This document shows, piece after piece, positions 23,974 to 35,833 of a stretch of DNA of 64,000 nucleotides. How positions within the stretch are numbered: position 1 is the stretch's first letter; the number at the start of each line of letters is the position of its first letter. The DNA comes from Paratinospora sagittata (taxonomy: Eukaryota; Streptophyta; Magnoliopsida; Ranunculales; Menispermaceae), in the NCBI GenBank assembly GCA_035771175.1, contig CM069598.1:4137931-4201930 (forward strand), in the 5' to 3' direction. The position numbers were made by a program, and so were the translations under genes. The notes beneath the pieces are model-generated. The model searched no databases. It saw nothing but the letters and a program-made list of their open reading frames with translations, and was not told the DNA's origin.

Positions 23974-24020
23974 AGTGGGTGGGTAGACTTAAAGGAATGG
24001 GTGGATTATTTTAACAATTG
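23974..24020 (-). repeat. MULE right terminal inverted repeat
   Basis: Inverted match of 20051-20093. A GTGGGTGAAATAAGTGGGTG stretch just inside (from 23963) extends the G-rich edge. Confidence 0.8.
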
Positions 24021-24566
24021 TTTTATTATTTATTATTTATTTTTTTGAAAGACTTACATGTAGAGGTCTTTAAATTACAGGGCTTTGGGTTTTGTTATCT
24101 TGTGATGTCTATCACTGGTAAGCCCAGTTCATCAATCTGATCTTGGTAGTCTATGGGCTGAGTTGGGTTGGATCGCTTTTCAGCGAAATACTTCATGTGA
24201 ATGCTGACCCAATCCAATCCTTTCGGTCTACTAAATTCGACCCAACCCAGTCTAATTGGGTATGTAAATGACAACAATGCCATCCCAAGTCCCAACCAAA
24301 CCCCCTAGGTCCACTTAATTCGACCCAGCCCACTCAAAATTATATCAGGTTAATTAGACATTAGTTCGGCTGGACAACTTTGTTGCGTTGCTTCTTTTTC
24401 CACCTTGCCATTCAAATGAATCTATTAAACTAGGCATTATGCATCTTTAAATGTAAATTTGACTTTTTTTCTTAATAGTCAATATAAATAAGTTGGAAAA
24501 AAAATATGATATTCTTAGCTGGGGATAATGATTTTACCAATAGCTATTTTTCAGTTTACCAACAGT
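24021..24566. other. Intergenic, with short imperfect inverted low-complexity text
   Basis: At 24152-24170 GGGCTGAGTTGGGTTGGATC faces CGACCCAACCCAGTC (24239-24253) and CGACCCAGCCCAC (about 24320). This GGGTTGG/CCAACCC text is common in plant intergenic DNA and was not assigned. No gene was seen. Confidence 0.4.
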
Positions 24567-24876
24567 GCGTTGACACGATAGTCAAGTCTCAAAGTTTATT
24601 TTACAGGGTCAAGGGTTCAAGTCACAGTAAGGCGGGGAGAATAATAAATACGTTTATGGAACACTCTACCGATTTAAAGGCAGGCTTTCATAGCGTAGGT
24701 CTCTTAAAGAAGGAAATATCGCACTTGAACCTACGAAATAGATTTACAAGCTCGACTAATTGTGGGCCTTGGGGATAGAATCATTCTTGTCAATCTGTTG
24801 GTGTGAAAATTAGTGAGTTTCTAAGGGACCTAATTAGATGCGGGGCTTAAGAGCACGTTGCTTTTAGTAAAAAATA
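24567..24876 (+). repeat. tRNA-related SINE-like element, family X copy 2
   Basis: Second copy of the element at 5486-5789. The shared head is GACACGATAGTC, then GGGTCAAGGGTTCAAGT, with body landmarks CACTCTACCG, TCTTGTCAATCTGTTGGTGTG and GGGGCTTAAG, and a short A-rich end (AGTAAAAAATAAAG). Confidence 0.6.
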
Positions 24877-25461
24877 AAGTTTATCGTTCTTATTTGAAGT
24901 CTGATTAACTATGACAGTATGAATCAGACTACATAGACATAAAATTGATTACATAAATCTATTCCTTCTTCTATGTACTATAAAAGTTGAGTCTATATGT
25001 ACATTATTATAAGTATGAATACCAAAAGTATTTATTAACATATAGATATTGAGCTTACTCAAATTAATTCAAAAATGCATGCATCCCAGGTATAACTTCG
25101 TTCTTTTTCATATATTCTTTGTTCTTATCCTATTGATGATGGTCTCAATCATTTACAAATGATTAATTCTATTACGTAATATTAGGATCTTAAACATCTT
25201 AACCATAAAACGTTGACTTCTCATTACAAAATCCAAAAGCCCTTTTGTAAGAATCAACAAAGCTTTCAAGTAATAAAGGGAATATTAGAAGAATTTTGCC
25301 TACAATTTAAGCCGTGCAAGTATTTGGCTGATTTTTTGGGCATCATGTAAAACACTACAAAAAAGAAAAAGAAAAAAAAGGTCTTCTAGAAAATGGGTGC
25401 ATGTACATATGGCTCCCATGAAAAGCCGCTACGTGTGTCCCCACCATGTTGTGAATTGTAC
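24877..25461. other. Intergenic, no gene seen
   Basis: AT-rich sequence, left flank of the nested retroelement block. No repeat pair or coding region recognised. Confidence 0.5.
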
Positions 25462-25472
25462 GATTGCAACAG

Positions 25473-26472
25473 TGTAATATTTTCAATTTTGAAAAAGGAC
25501 AAAAAAAAAAAAAAAAAAAAAACACAATTGATATAAAAAGAGTCTACGTATAAAAAATAAAAAAAGACATACTGGTATTATTTAAAAAGAATTTTTTTTT
25601 AGATATATCTTCAAAAAAGATATAATTGGTATTTCTTGAAAAAAATCTTGTACTCGAGTAAAGAAACTAGAGATCATTTTTAAATTTCATTCAACCTTTT
25701 CAAAACTCTTATCTAGTAAGATTTTTGATATTTTTAAAAAAAGCTTAAGGAATTGTTATTTTATTACGCATTTCAAGATGTGAAGGAATTTATAGTTTGT
25801 ACATTCTAGTCTTTTCATTAAAAGTTTATATTTATATTATAGTTATGCACGCGACTTACTTTCACTTGTGAAATATTATTTTGGTTAGAAGTTGGCCTTT
25901 GCGGAATGTTAGACGCAACTTATTTAGGGTTGAAAGTTGATCCTTATTGGATTGTTAAATGCAACTTATTTTAGTTGAAAATTAGCTTTTGCAGAATACT
26001 AGACACGACTTATTTGAGTTGGAAGCTAACCCTGTTTGAATATTTATTTTGATGATTTGTTTAAAGTGTGGAAACCCGTTAGGGGACCCACTGGGTATAA
26101 ACTCATGCTTTAAATTTTATCTCCAGGAAACTAGTGTCAAGAGAGAAGAAAAAGTGAATAAGCAATGGATGAAAGAAAACTCGGACGTAAGCACCAAAGA
26201 ATATATATTTGTGGATATACTCACATAAGTCGATCGTATATGTATAAATGTTAAAATGTTAGGCACTAGTGTGTGTTAGTTTTAGTTAAACATGTAAAAC
26301 TTATATCATATGTAAATATAACATTTGTGTATTATAGAAAATAAGTCATATAATAAAAGAAGGTTTGTTTTGAAAGTACAACAGCTGTAATTTAAATTTT
26401 TTTTTATTGTTATTTACCATTAAATCTTAATTAAATAGATTTTAAAATGAGAAAATTTTTAGAGATGTGACA
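25473..26472 (+). repeat. 5' LTR of the chromovirus (deleted form)
   Basis: It aligns with 37045-38202 along its length. Shared blocks: CAATTGATATAA-type text, TTGGTATTTCTTGAAAA, GTTATGCACGCGACTTACTTTC, GGAAACCCG-T-GGGGACCCACTGGG, GTTAAACATGTAAAACTTATA. About 80-100 bases present in the 3' LTR between CTCGAG and GATCATTTT are missing here, including that LTR's TATA box (37298-37306). Confidence 0.9.
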
Positions 26473-26477
26473 ACTTA

Positions 26478-26490
26478 TAGTATTATAGCC
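26478..26490 (+). promoter_or_regulatory. Degenerate primer-binding site (tRNA-iMet)
   Basis: TAGTATTATAGCC lies six bases after the 5' LTR. It matches the plant initiator-tRNA-Met primer site TGGTATCAGAGCC at 10 of 13 positions. Confidence 0.65.
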
Positions 26491-26929
26491 ATAGATTTTG
26501 GGCTCGCAATATCATTGAGTTAATAGAAAAAGTCTAAAAAAGGGTAAGGAGGAGAATTAGGAAAAGTGATAAAATAAATTTTGATGAATTTTGGTGTTTA
26601 TTTCTATAATTTTGATGGACTTTGGTGAAAAAAGAAAAGAAGAATGGATAAATTAGACAAAGACAATTTGTAAAGGAAATTAGGAAAAAGGTGTAGAATT
26701 TATACTTAGAAGTCAGAGGTAGAAAACGTTGAAAGAAGAAAAATACAAAAAGGTAGAAAATAAAAAATAGAAAAGCGTGGAGAAGAGTGGTGTTGGAGTT
26801 GTTGCTGTTGCTGCTGCTGTACATGAAGAAGAGATATTGGGGAAAAGAGATAAAATAAAAAATAAAAGATGGTACGAGTCCGACCAAAAGGCCGGACTAC
26901 GGCAGGGCCGCCGACCTGCCCGGCCAAGG

Positions 26930-27205
26930 CTGGGTGATTCCAGCCGCATGGCTGGGTCTTATTCAGCCATGTGGTTAGATAAGAATTAAAAAAAAAATTT
27001 ATAATAATAATTATTATTATTGGCCGGGCTAGCACCGACCATTTAAGCCACGCGTTAGATGCCCAGCACGAGTTTGGCAAATTCAGCATCCAACCATGTG
27101 ATTGGATAAACAGTACGAAAAAAAAAAAAGAAAAAAAATTGGGCTGGGAATTGACCCAGCCACATGGTTGGGAAGATATTACCCAGCCACGTGGTTGGTA
27201 ATGAT
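26930..27205. repeat. Cluster of short imperfect palindromes, CAGCCAyrTGGTTGG
   Basis: Occurrences: CAGCCGCATGGCTGGG (26941), CAGCCATGTGGTTAG (26964), CCAACCATGTGATTGG (27090), CAGCCACATGGTTGGG (27157), CAGCCACGTGGTTGG (27184). Each can fold into a small hairpin. Confidence 0.7.
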
Positions 27206-27654
27206 TACTCAAAAAAAAAAAAAATTATACATCATATAATTATATGTATATATAATATGTACTATACATTAGATATAGTATATGTTCATAAATATGTACA
27301 TATTAATGTACAAGGCCATTAATACATAAACCACACAGGTAGTGGTTAAAAATAAAATAAGATTAATACACAATAATATTTATACTAATAATCTTTCATA
27401 AGTATATTTGTCAGTATACTACACCAAAATGTACTATAATCCATGCAGGGCTATAATTGTATAATCCAAGAGTGAACCATATATACATATATATATCCAA
27501 CAAAATCTATATATAAATACTCAAGGACATATATATACATAAATACATACAAAGTGCACAATATATATGATTTATAGTTAAATATATGTATAGTTGTAGA
27601 TATACACATGTAAATATACAAGTCTTTCAATAAATGACCACATATGTGGTGAGT

Positions 27655-27658
<4 letters not shown>

Positions 27659-27702
<44 letters not shown>
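27659..27702. repeat. (TA)n microsatellite
   Basis: About 22 uninterrupted TA units. The tyrosine/isoleucine open frame read through it is an artefact. Confidence 0.95.
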
Positions 27703-27708
<6 letters not shown>

Positions 27709-28779
27709 AAGAAAATAATTCTAAAGAAAGAAAACAAACATTAATTATATTGCATTGAATAAGTACATAAATTATATTCATACCATTAGATTCTATTGTA
27801 AATGGTAACAACAGTAGAAAATTATGCTTTCAGAAATGTCAAAGCACACAGATTGTGGCAAAAATGTGAGAAAAAAAGGAGTGAATGCGAGAAAATCATA
27901 CAAGAAAATTTTTGAAAATAAGCTAAGAGCGGTCAAATTCTCCTAGAAAATTTGTTGAGGCGGCACTCTTTAGATACCTTCAAAGATAAGAGAACGATTA
28001 CGTTTGATGCTTTTATTGTAATTTGGAGGGTATTGAAGAAGAAATAATATGATGACATCATATTTTGATTTACAGATATTGAGTTAACGGAAGAGACACG
28101 AGAAAACTTTAAACTTGTATTAGCTTATGTATTATGTCTATATTAATAAATACTATTTGTTTACACATTCCTTGTGTGCAAGAGACCATGTTTGATGGGG
28201 TGGTGGTGAATTATAAATTTTAATTATGGGCATACTTGGGGTGGTATGAGACATCTCAGGCATGACTTGTGAGGAGAAATCATCCTACGGTCATGTTTGA
28301 CAATTGTGAAAAAAACTAGTTGATAATTTTTATCCTTAAATTCGAACGGTATGGGGCTTTCGAATTTGAGAGATAACTGTTATCCGCTTGATATTTTCAT
28401 CAATTGCATGTTTGTGTGAAAAATTATAGTTCACACCGCGATAACTTAGAAACAACTTGACCATAACATCAGTACCAATTCACTGAATATAGTGTGTTTT
28501 TACGAACAACTTTATGTAGTTTTGCAAATAAACTTTGAACTCATATATATACATAGTCTCGCGAAACAAATCAACTGAGATTTAACTGTTTTGAAACCTA
28601 TATTCAGCAAATGGATCCGATAAACCCCATGCCTTAAACCTAGAAGCTAGGTGAGAAATCTAATAATCTAACTAGGAAACTAAAATAACTCTTATTTGTA
28701 CCGCAATATATCGGTACAAACGTGATGCCAAACTACCAACGACTCATTACAGGCTTCGAGGAGTGAGCTACCTGGGGAT

Positions 28780-30257
28780 GTGAGGCCATCCAGAAAAGAG
28801 AGAACATTTACTCCGGAACGATTCACAGAAAACGCGAATACACTAGGTGGAGCACCCACAACCAATCCACCACCATCGGAGATGGGCAATGGGTCATCGG
28901 TACAACCACTGACCGAGATGGAAAAAATTTTCCAACGGTTCGTGGAGTACGTGGACATTAGAATGGAAGAAGCCCAAAGTCAACGTATTGAGACTCAACC
29001 ATTTCACGCAAATGCAGGGAGAGTAGAAGAGGATTATCAGACCAAACAAATAACAAAGTTTAAAAGATTGCAGCCGTTGGCTTTTGAAGGAAAACCAAAT
29101 ACGAAAACCGCTCAAAAGTGGCTAGATGAAACTCAAAAAGCCTTTGAAGCTATGGGGGTTCCGGATGAGAGAAAGATTATGCTTGCTGCATATTAATTGG
29201 TGGAAATTGCACACAGTTGGTAGAAAATGATTAAGGAAGATTCGACCTTGGATGTGGATAAAATGACATGGCCAAAATTTGAAGCCATGTTCATTGAGGA
29301 ATACTTTCCCAAAGCCACGAAAAGGCAGTAGCAGTTAGAATTTTCCAAATTGTACCAAGGACAACTGACGGTGCATAAATATTCAGCAAAATTTATGAAA
29401 TTGTCAGTATTTTCTCTTTTAACAGTGGCAAATGATAGAGATAAATTTGAAAAATTCTATAATGGACTTAGGCCGGAATTAAGGCAAGCCTTGTCCATTT
29501 TAGAAGTAGAAAATTATAGGGAAGTTGTAAACCGAGCCACGCAGTTCGAGCAGGAGAGGCAACAACAGGAACATAAAAGAATGAAAGGGAAACGACCTGT
29601 TACCTTCCAAGGATTTGAAAACTCAAGGAAATTCCAAAGGAAGGAACTAACGGAAAGTCAGAACGTGGTTGAATTCAAGTTTAAGCCACAAGAATTAGGT
29701 AAAGAAAATCAAAATCAAAATCAAGTGAACCCGAGAAACAACAAGGAAGGACAAAGATTTAATCTAAGAAATGGAATCCCTAAAGGAAACCAGGGAGCAA
29801 AACCAAACCCTGAATAGAAGCAAGAGATGAGAACATGTTACCAATGTGAACGAGCGGGTCACATTGCAAAAAACTTTCGTCAACCTCGAACAACAGTTCA
29901 AACAAATCAGTATAAGGTGCTAAGGCAGCAAAATCAAGGCAACCATTTGCTTCCACGACACATGAGCAAATTGACACTACTGTGGTTGAAGGTAAATTTC
30001 ATTTATTTAACTTCAAAGTTTGAGTATTGTTTCACAGGGATCCAACCATTCATTCATTACTCCTTTCATAGTACAACAATTAGGATTAAGGGTTGAACCT
30101 TTGAATCCTAAAATGATGGTAACCACACCAGTGGGGGCAAGGGTACAAATCACACAGTTATGATTCAAACGTGAACTTAGAATGAGTGATGAACCTTTTT
30201 TAGTGAACCCTTTAGTTCTGAACATTGAAGACTTTGATATAATCTTACGAATGAAGA
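28780..30257 (+). pseudogene. Chromovirus gag-protease remnant
   Basis: One frame from 28780 reads as a Ty3/gypsy gag. It has a retrotransposon-gag core (FKRLQPLAFEGKPNTKTAQKW, VDKMTWPKFEAMFIEEYF, FEKFYNGLRPELRQ), a Gln/Arg-rich linker, then a zinc knuckle CYQCERAGHIAKNF (29836 on) whose last Cys is replaced by Phe. In-frame stops lie at 29194 (TAA), 29221 (TAG), 29329 (TAG) and 29815 (TAG). A +1 shift near 29990 leads to a decayed aspartic-protease region (VLF-DPTIHSLL, then NIEDFDIILRM). The frame is cut at 30257 by the first nested LTR-type insertion. Coat protein and protease function are lost. Confidence 0.88.
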
Positions 30258-33229
30258 TGTGGCGACCCCGCGCCCCGGACCACCAACTCCGCAGGGAATG
30301 GCATGCGGAATGCCGGGGCGGGACGCCCGGCGTAGGCATCTCCGACCACTCCTCAACTCCCGTGAGGTGGTTGAGACCCTACAAGCCTTATCTCAAACAA
30401 CGACATAATATCAAAAGGTACTAAACAAAACTACCCACCGTATTAATCATCAAAGACAAGAGATAATCCATAAAAATGAACCATAAATAAAATCATAATC
30501 CCTACAATCCATTAAGATTGACATACACATAAAGTCCAAAATTGTGGGTACAAATAAAAACCGTCATATGCCCACATGGTTTATCTAACAAGTCCCAACT
30601 CACCCATACTACAATGTGGTAAGTGTTATAATTACATAATCCAAAATATAATACTTCATAATTTAAAACACATTTCAATCAAAATGTCTCTCAACTCACA
30701 TCGAGGCTTTGGATTCTCTCGCAGGCAAGGCCCTCAAGATATAACTACTCCTTTGCCCTTATTCGGGACAGAAGGACCTGAAAGAGAAAAATGAGGGTGA
30801 GCCAACGGTGCCCAGTGAATAGAATTCAGATATGCTATCAATACTCATCAATAAATATCATGTATGCATGTCAATGTGTAGCATGATTTAAAAGCTCATA
30901 ACATATAGATATCAAACATTTATAATAAGTTCGATGCAAGTAAAAGCTTATCAATTTGGATCCACATTCCACATGCATTGGGTTACTAGTATACGTCTAT
31001 TTCACCGTACCGTTGATCCCAATCATGTTTATTTTGGGTTACTAGTGCACGTCTATTTCACCGTGCCGTTGACCCCAATCTCTTCCTTTCCTAAAACCCT
31101 CCTATGACAAGGTTAAGTCCCCCTATTAGCCAGATAGATGGGCCCAACCAAAGTCATAAGGTTTTCTCAATTCAATGCATCATTCAAAACATTAGAACAC
31201 ATCCATGCTTTCAACATACAATATATAAGTGATATGATGACATAAAAGATATAATCATAAATGACGTCTACTCACAACCAAGCCTCGCGAGAGTATTTAA
31301 TCACACACGACCACCAAACCGAATCAACCCAATCAAGATCCTGAAACATACATCAATATCCTACCATACATCAATTTCTATGCTCAATTACATAGACGTT
31401 ACACATCAACCCTAAATCAGCCCACATATAGACAATAGGCCTAAATCCCATCTAATCCCATCATTCAACTCAAATCACATGACTTAGGCCTCTAATGCAT
31501 AGTTCTCATACATAAACCATTCTATTAATCAAAAATACTGATTTTCAATTCCTTTAGGCTTAAACATGCCCAAATTGGGTCACTTGATCACAAGTAGGCC
31601 TAACCCATGATATGGTCACAACCACCAAATCAGTAGCATAATCAATCCTAATCATGCTTAACTAAACATAAGTTGCATCAATTCAATGATTCTAGGCCAA
31701 AAGCATCAAAAGCCCTAAAATATGAAGTTTTTCATACTTAGGTCATATTGTCGATTTACACTAGGTCACCATGTTCAGCCATGTATATCACTGATTTTGC
31801 ATCATGGGTTCATCAACAATGGCAACTAGGTCAACATAGTTGACATGCAAGCTATTTGGAAAGGTCTAAGTTCATATTCTAAATGTAGGTCTAATACAAA
31901 CAACCCTATCAATTCTTCACATGTATTATTCTGTTCAGATGTATTAATCTATCAACAGAAATACGTAATCATAAAATCAACCGTACAGATTGAAGTATGT
32001 GAAGAAACAAACCTTCTGTCCAAATATCATCCCAATCCAACGGTGGACTGAAAAGATATGTATCTTTGATGAACAAGTATCTAATCAGACAGTTTCTCCT
32101 TTCCTGCCGCAAATACCCAAACTTAGATGGCTATATCACACAAAATACTAAACTCATAAACATCTTCACAGTTCTGAATACAGATATATCTGTTATAAAC
32201 TATATACCTAAATTTTATATCCATCCAACGGTAGATTGAGGAGATCTACAAGTTTGACCGAAACGGCACGAGAAACCCAGAAATTCCGACCAGCTTTGTT
32301 TGAGAGGTTAGATATCTTAGACGAAACCTCTGATCAAGATCTCCACCGACTAGAATGAAGAACCATAAGCTACGAACGTGCTGATAAAATTTGAGCTCAA
32401 TCCGACCGTATATTCCAAAGATCCACTTCTTTGATGGAAACGTCACAGGGATCTTCCTCCTGCAACTCTCTCCTTCCTTCTCTTCTTCTTTCTTTTCTCT
32501 TCTTTTCTTTCTCTTCTTCTTTCTTTTCTCTTCTTTTCTTTCTCTTCTTCTTTCCTTTCTCTCCACTCACCTCTTTCTAGCACTTCCTTGATTCCCTCCT
32601 CCACTCACCTCACTTTTCTTGGATTCTCTCCTCCACTCACTTCATTTTCTAGCACATTCTTGGATTCTCTTCTCCACTCACCTTATTTTCTAGCACATTC
32701 TTGGATTCTCTCATCCACTCACCTCATTTGCTAGCACATTCTTGGATTCTCTCATCCACTCACCTCATTTGCTAGCACATTCTTGGATTCTCTCCTCCAC
32801 TCACCTCATTTGCTAGCACATTTTTGGATTCTAGAAGTGGGCATGGGACACTTGTCCACTTTCATGCACCAACCTTCACATGTGTTGGTCTCATACTACC
32901 TATACCAACCACATGTATTTTAAATGTTCAATCCATTTAATACACCAAATTTTTAATTTCATTTATCCTTTTATTCAATCAATCCTAACCCATATCAATT
33001 CATGGTTTAATGAGCCCATGCATAAATCATAACATATGCATTATACTTTAATTTAACATGACTCATATACAATTTATGATACATATATTTATATACATTA
33101 TCAAGCATTAACTATACAAACATTAAACAATCATCAAACAAACACCAAATATATCAAGACAACACATAGAGTTTGGGCAAAAATGCAATTGGGTTATGGG
33201 CTAGATGAAATAATTTTCGGGGCGTCACA
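30258..33229. mobile_element. Nested LTR-type insertion 1 (solo LTR candidate), TSD GAAGA
   Basis: It begins TGTGGCGACCCCG and ends CGGGGCGTCACA, matching inverted termini with TG..CA ends. GAAGA flanks both sides (30253-30257 and 33230-33234). In 2,972 bases there is no retrotransposon protein, which fits a large solo LTR, although a non-autonomous element cannot be excluded. Internal repeats: a ~57-bp spaced pair of GGGTTACTAGT-type blocks (30981, 31038), a TCTTC-rich pyrimidine tract (32470-32560) and a 41-bp tandem array (32567-32833). Confidence 0.85.
32567..32833. repeat. 41-bp tandem array in nested insertion 1
   Basis: About six copies of a unit containing TTGGATTCTCTCCTCCACTC and ACCTCATTTGCTAGCACATTC. 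The last copies are nearly identical and the first ones diverged. Confidence 0.85.
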
Positions 33230-33234
33230 GAAGA

Positions 33235-33576
33235 TGACCGATAAAATAGAATAGGACCCAGGTTTGAGATAATTAAGGAAACAAGTGAAAAGATTTAGTT
33301 AATCAAGGAACAAAAAATTATGTATAACTCAAAACTGACGTAAAAACTATGCGGACTAACACCGACACCTCTGAAGTTTCAAGCCGGAGATATGGTATTC
33401 ATAAAAATTCAACCCATCAAAGGAGTCCGTCGAATTGGAACGAAAAGGGGAATTATCTCCTAGATTTATAGGTCCGTTGAAATTAAACAAAGGATTGGAG
33501 CGGTCGCGTATCAATTAAATTTGCCAATGACAAGACTACATGATGTGTTCCACGTCTCCATACCTAGCCCTTCTGA
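33235..33576 (+). pseudogene. Chromovirus integrase C-terminal remnant
   Basis: With scattered stops, the frame reads like the tail of a gypsy integrase: a helical region (IKE-SEKI-LIKER), then PLKFQAGDMVFIKIQPIKGV, SPRFIGP (about 33458) and a degenerate LHDVFHVS-type block (about 33538). Everything between protease and this point (RT, RNase H, integrase core) is missing. The deletion predates nested insertion 1, which sits exactly at the junction. Confidence 0.75.
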
Positions 33577-34391
33577 AGTTGTGTAACACCCCGTACTTTT
33601 AATCAATATATTTGGTTGACTTATACGTACACTAAGGAGTATAATACACGTATAAGTACATGAAATCCACATGTACATGTGTTAAATGGACTTGAAACTG
33701 TCAAAAGCGAGTCCGAAATGTGATTTTACATAGGAATCGATATAAAACACATGTATTTTTGTTAGAAATAGTAACAATAATAGTAATATAAACAGTGATA
33801 TGAATAGTACGTATTACGTTTTATAAAAGGATTTGATATTGTTCATGAATAGTGCATGAACAGTATTGTCGGTGATGATTTTTAAAACGAAATTCTTTTT
33901 TCGTTTCTTTTTTTCATTATCATCCCAAACGCAGCAGAGAAGAAAAGAAAAAGGGGCGAGGTTTCGCGACGTTTCACGGCCGGATTCGTCACGCAGGTAA
34001 GCCATATTCCTTTCTTTTCATTGTAAAAGTTATATTTAAGCTATGTGTGACATTCTTAGCGATTTACTTTTTGTTATAGGAGGTGTTTTGTAGAGTTTTT
34101 TAAAATAGAATTTTGACCCACTCTGTGTGGAAACATGTAGAAATGATATATATAACTCCTATAGTTGTGTAGACCCCGAATATGTGACTTGTTTGGGGTA
34201 TTTTGTTAAATTGGAATTTATATAGCTTTTTAAAGTTAAAGTTGATGTTGGAGGCCTTTGAAACCCTGTAAAGGTCTCGTGAAATTGTGATTTGAGACTA
34301 CAGAAAAGATAAATCGGTTAATTCTGAACATTCTGAAGTAAGTTTCTGGATATTAAGTAGTATGTGTAGAAATCAAAATTGGGTTTCGGTG

Positions 34392-34398
34392 CATAGTG

Positions 34399-34432
<34 letters not shown>

Positions 34433-34490
34433 AAACTGTGAACGATAAACAGTGAACAATAAACATTGAATAATCAACAGTAAATACTAT
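34392..34490. repeat. Minisatellite, AGTGAAT-type units
   Basis: Perfect 7-base units at the left decay rightwards into AGTGAACAATAAAC-type variants. Confidence 0.8.
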
Positions 34491-35780
34491 TGTTATTGTT
34501 ATCATGAAACTATTTAGATTGAGTTGTAATGGTTAGCTCATTGGTACAACCATGTTAGAGTCTAATGTTGACTAGTAAATTGGGGTTTAAATCAGGGTTA
34601 TTGACATGTAATTGAACTATTTTTGATGAATGAATGAACCTATGTTGTGTGCAGAGTTTGTTATTGATCCAATTGTCCCTAACTGTGCCAATTGAAGGTT
34701 GAGGTGTGTAGGAGTGTATTTGGTGGCACTCTAGTGCTTATTTTGAGTGGATTTGGATTGGCTAGTATAGCCAATCAACTGTGAGTAGAATTTCAATCTT
34801 ATTTCATCATTTATGTCATCATATTACGTGTAATGGAATGTTTGTACATGTGTATGATGGTTGTTGCATGAGAAAAAAAATTGTCTGTATTAACTGATAA
34901 ATTTATTGGAGCTAGACTTTTGGACATTCGAAGTAGGTTAAGTTGCTCCCTACAAGAATAATCGGGTCTAGTATTCCTAGTTAGATTTAAAGGCTATATA
35001 GAAATCTATTTCAGTTGGAAAATGAGATGATGTTCTTGTATTATATGCAAGGAAAGCTACTTGAGTTCAAAAGAGAAATGTCTTCTTGGAATTAAAGTAC
35101 AGTTGCATTCACTCTTAGAACAATAGTTGGTCATACTGGATAATACGAAGAACTAATTCATTAGTACATCTGTTGAGATGAAATGTGTGGATAATGTGAC
35201 TTGAGAGTGTAAAGTTAGTACCTATTGACAATGTGTATTTACATAAGTCTTAGGAAAGCTAGTCACAAATGTGGATGAGAATGGATTGCTATGTTGCATA
35301 TAGATGTGATTTGCATATTATATAAAATGTGCATATACATTGGTGTTTGCATGCTAAATTGCATAACATACACGAGTATGCATGGTTATGTAGATGTGTA
35401 GATGATGGTATGATTGAATTTCTATTTCATTGGGCATCGTTGGCTCATTTTATTCCCAAACTTTTTAGGCTCTTCTATAGCAGAAAAGGGCAAGAGAATA
35501 GCTTATCAGATATAAGAGTGTGCCTTGCCAAAAGTTTTGTGTTGATGTAGGTTGAAAGTTTGGTATACATGTTGTTGTTTTGATTTTGTACATATATGTA
35601 TATAACCCCACATGTATACTTAAGTAGATGGTTGTAGGTAGATGGATGTATTGTAATAGTTAGAAACTGTTAAATGCTAACAGGGTTGGGAATTACATAG
35701 TGAAGATGATAATGTAATGAATGAAATATTTTGATGGAAATGTATATATATATATATATATATGGATTGTTGTGATATAT

Positions 35781-35833
35781 ATGTGTGTGTGTGTGTGTGT
35801 GCGTCGCGTGTGTGCGTGTGCGTGTGTGTGTGT
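35781..35833. repeat. (TG)n microsatellite with GC interruptions
   Basis: Alternating TG with CGTCGCG interruptions, preceded by a TA tract at 35744-35762. Confidence 0.9.

Larger units (their letters stand above)
20051..24020. mobile_element. Mutator-like element (MULE) with terminal inverted repeats
   Basis: Left end: ATTGTTAAAAT at 20052, then CCCACCTATTCCTATAAGTC and ACCCACC by 20092. The right end, in inverted orientation at 23974-24019, has the same blocks (CCACCCATTCCTTTAAGTC, then ACCCACC). The arms match over about 45 bases with few mismatches. Inside are a FAR1/MULE-type transposase remnant on the plus strand and a plant-mobile-domain gene remnant on the minus strand, both with stop codons, so the element cannot move on its own. 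I did not find a clean 9-bp target duplication. An insertion by this family is well supported by the termini and content together. Confidence 0.8.
26513..28700. other. Long untranslated leader or unresolved insertion inside the chromovirus
   Basis: Chromovirus gag normally starts soon after the primer site, but here it lies 2.3 kb away. The stretch has a purine-rich start, a cluster of short CAGCCAyrTGGTTGG palindromes (26930-27205), a (TA)22 tract (27659-27702) and AT-rich remainder. CGCAATAT occurs at both edges (26505-26512 and 28702-28709), perhaps an 8-bp target duplication of an unknown insertion. No coding frame looks real. Confidence 0.45.

Noticed and set aside
20042..24029. 9-bp target-site duplication for the MULE
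   Set aside because: Flanks compared at several possible element edges gave no convincing 9-base match, so none is claimed.
26706..27212. Open frame on the minus strand with Phe-, Gln- and Trp-rich text
   Set aside because: Low-complexity reading through homopolymers and the palindrome cluster inside a retroelement. No family resemblance.
27578..27811. Tyr/Ile-repeat open frame
   Set aside because: Translation of the (TA)n microsatellite.
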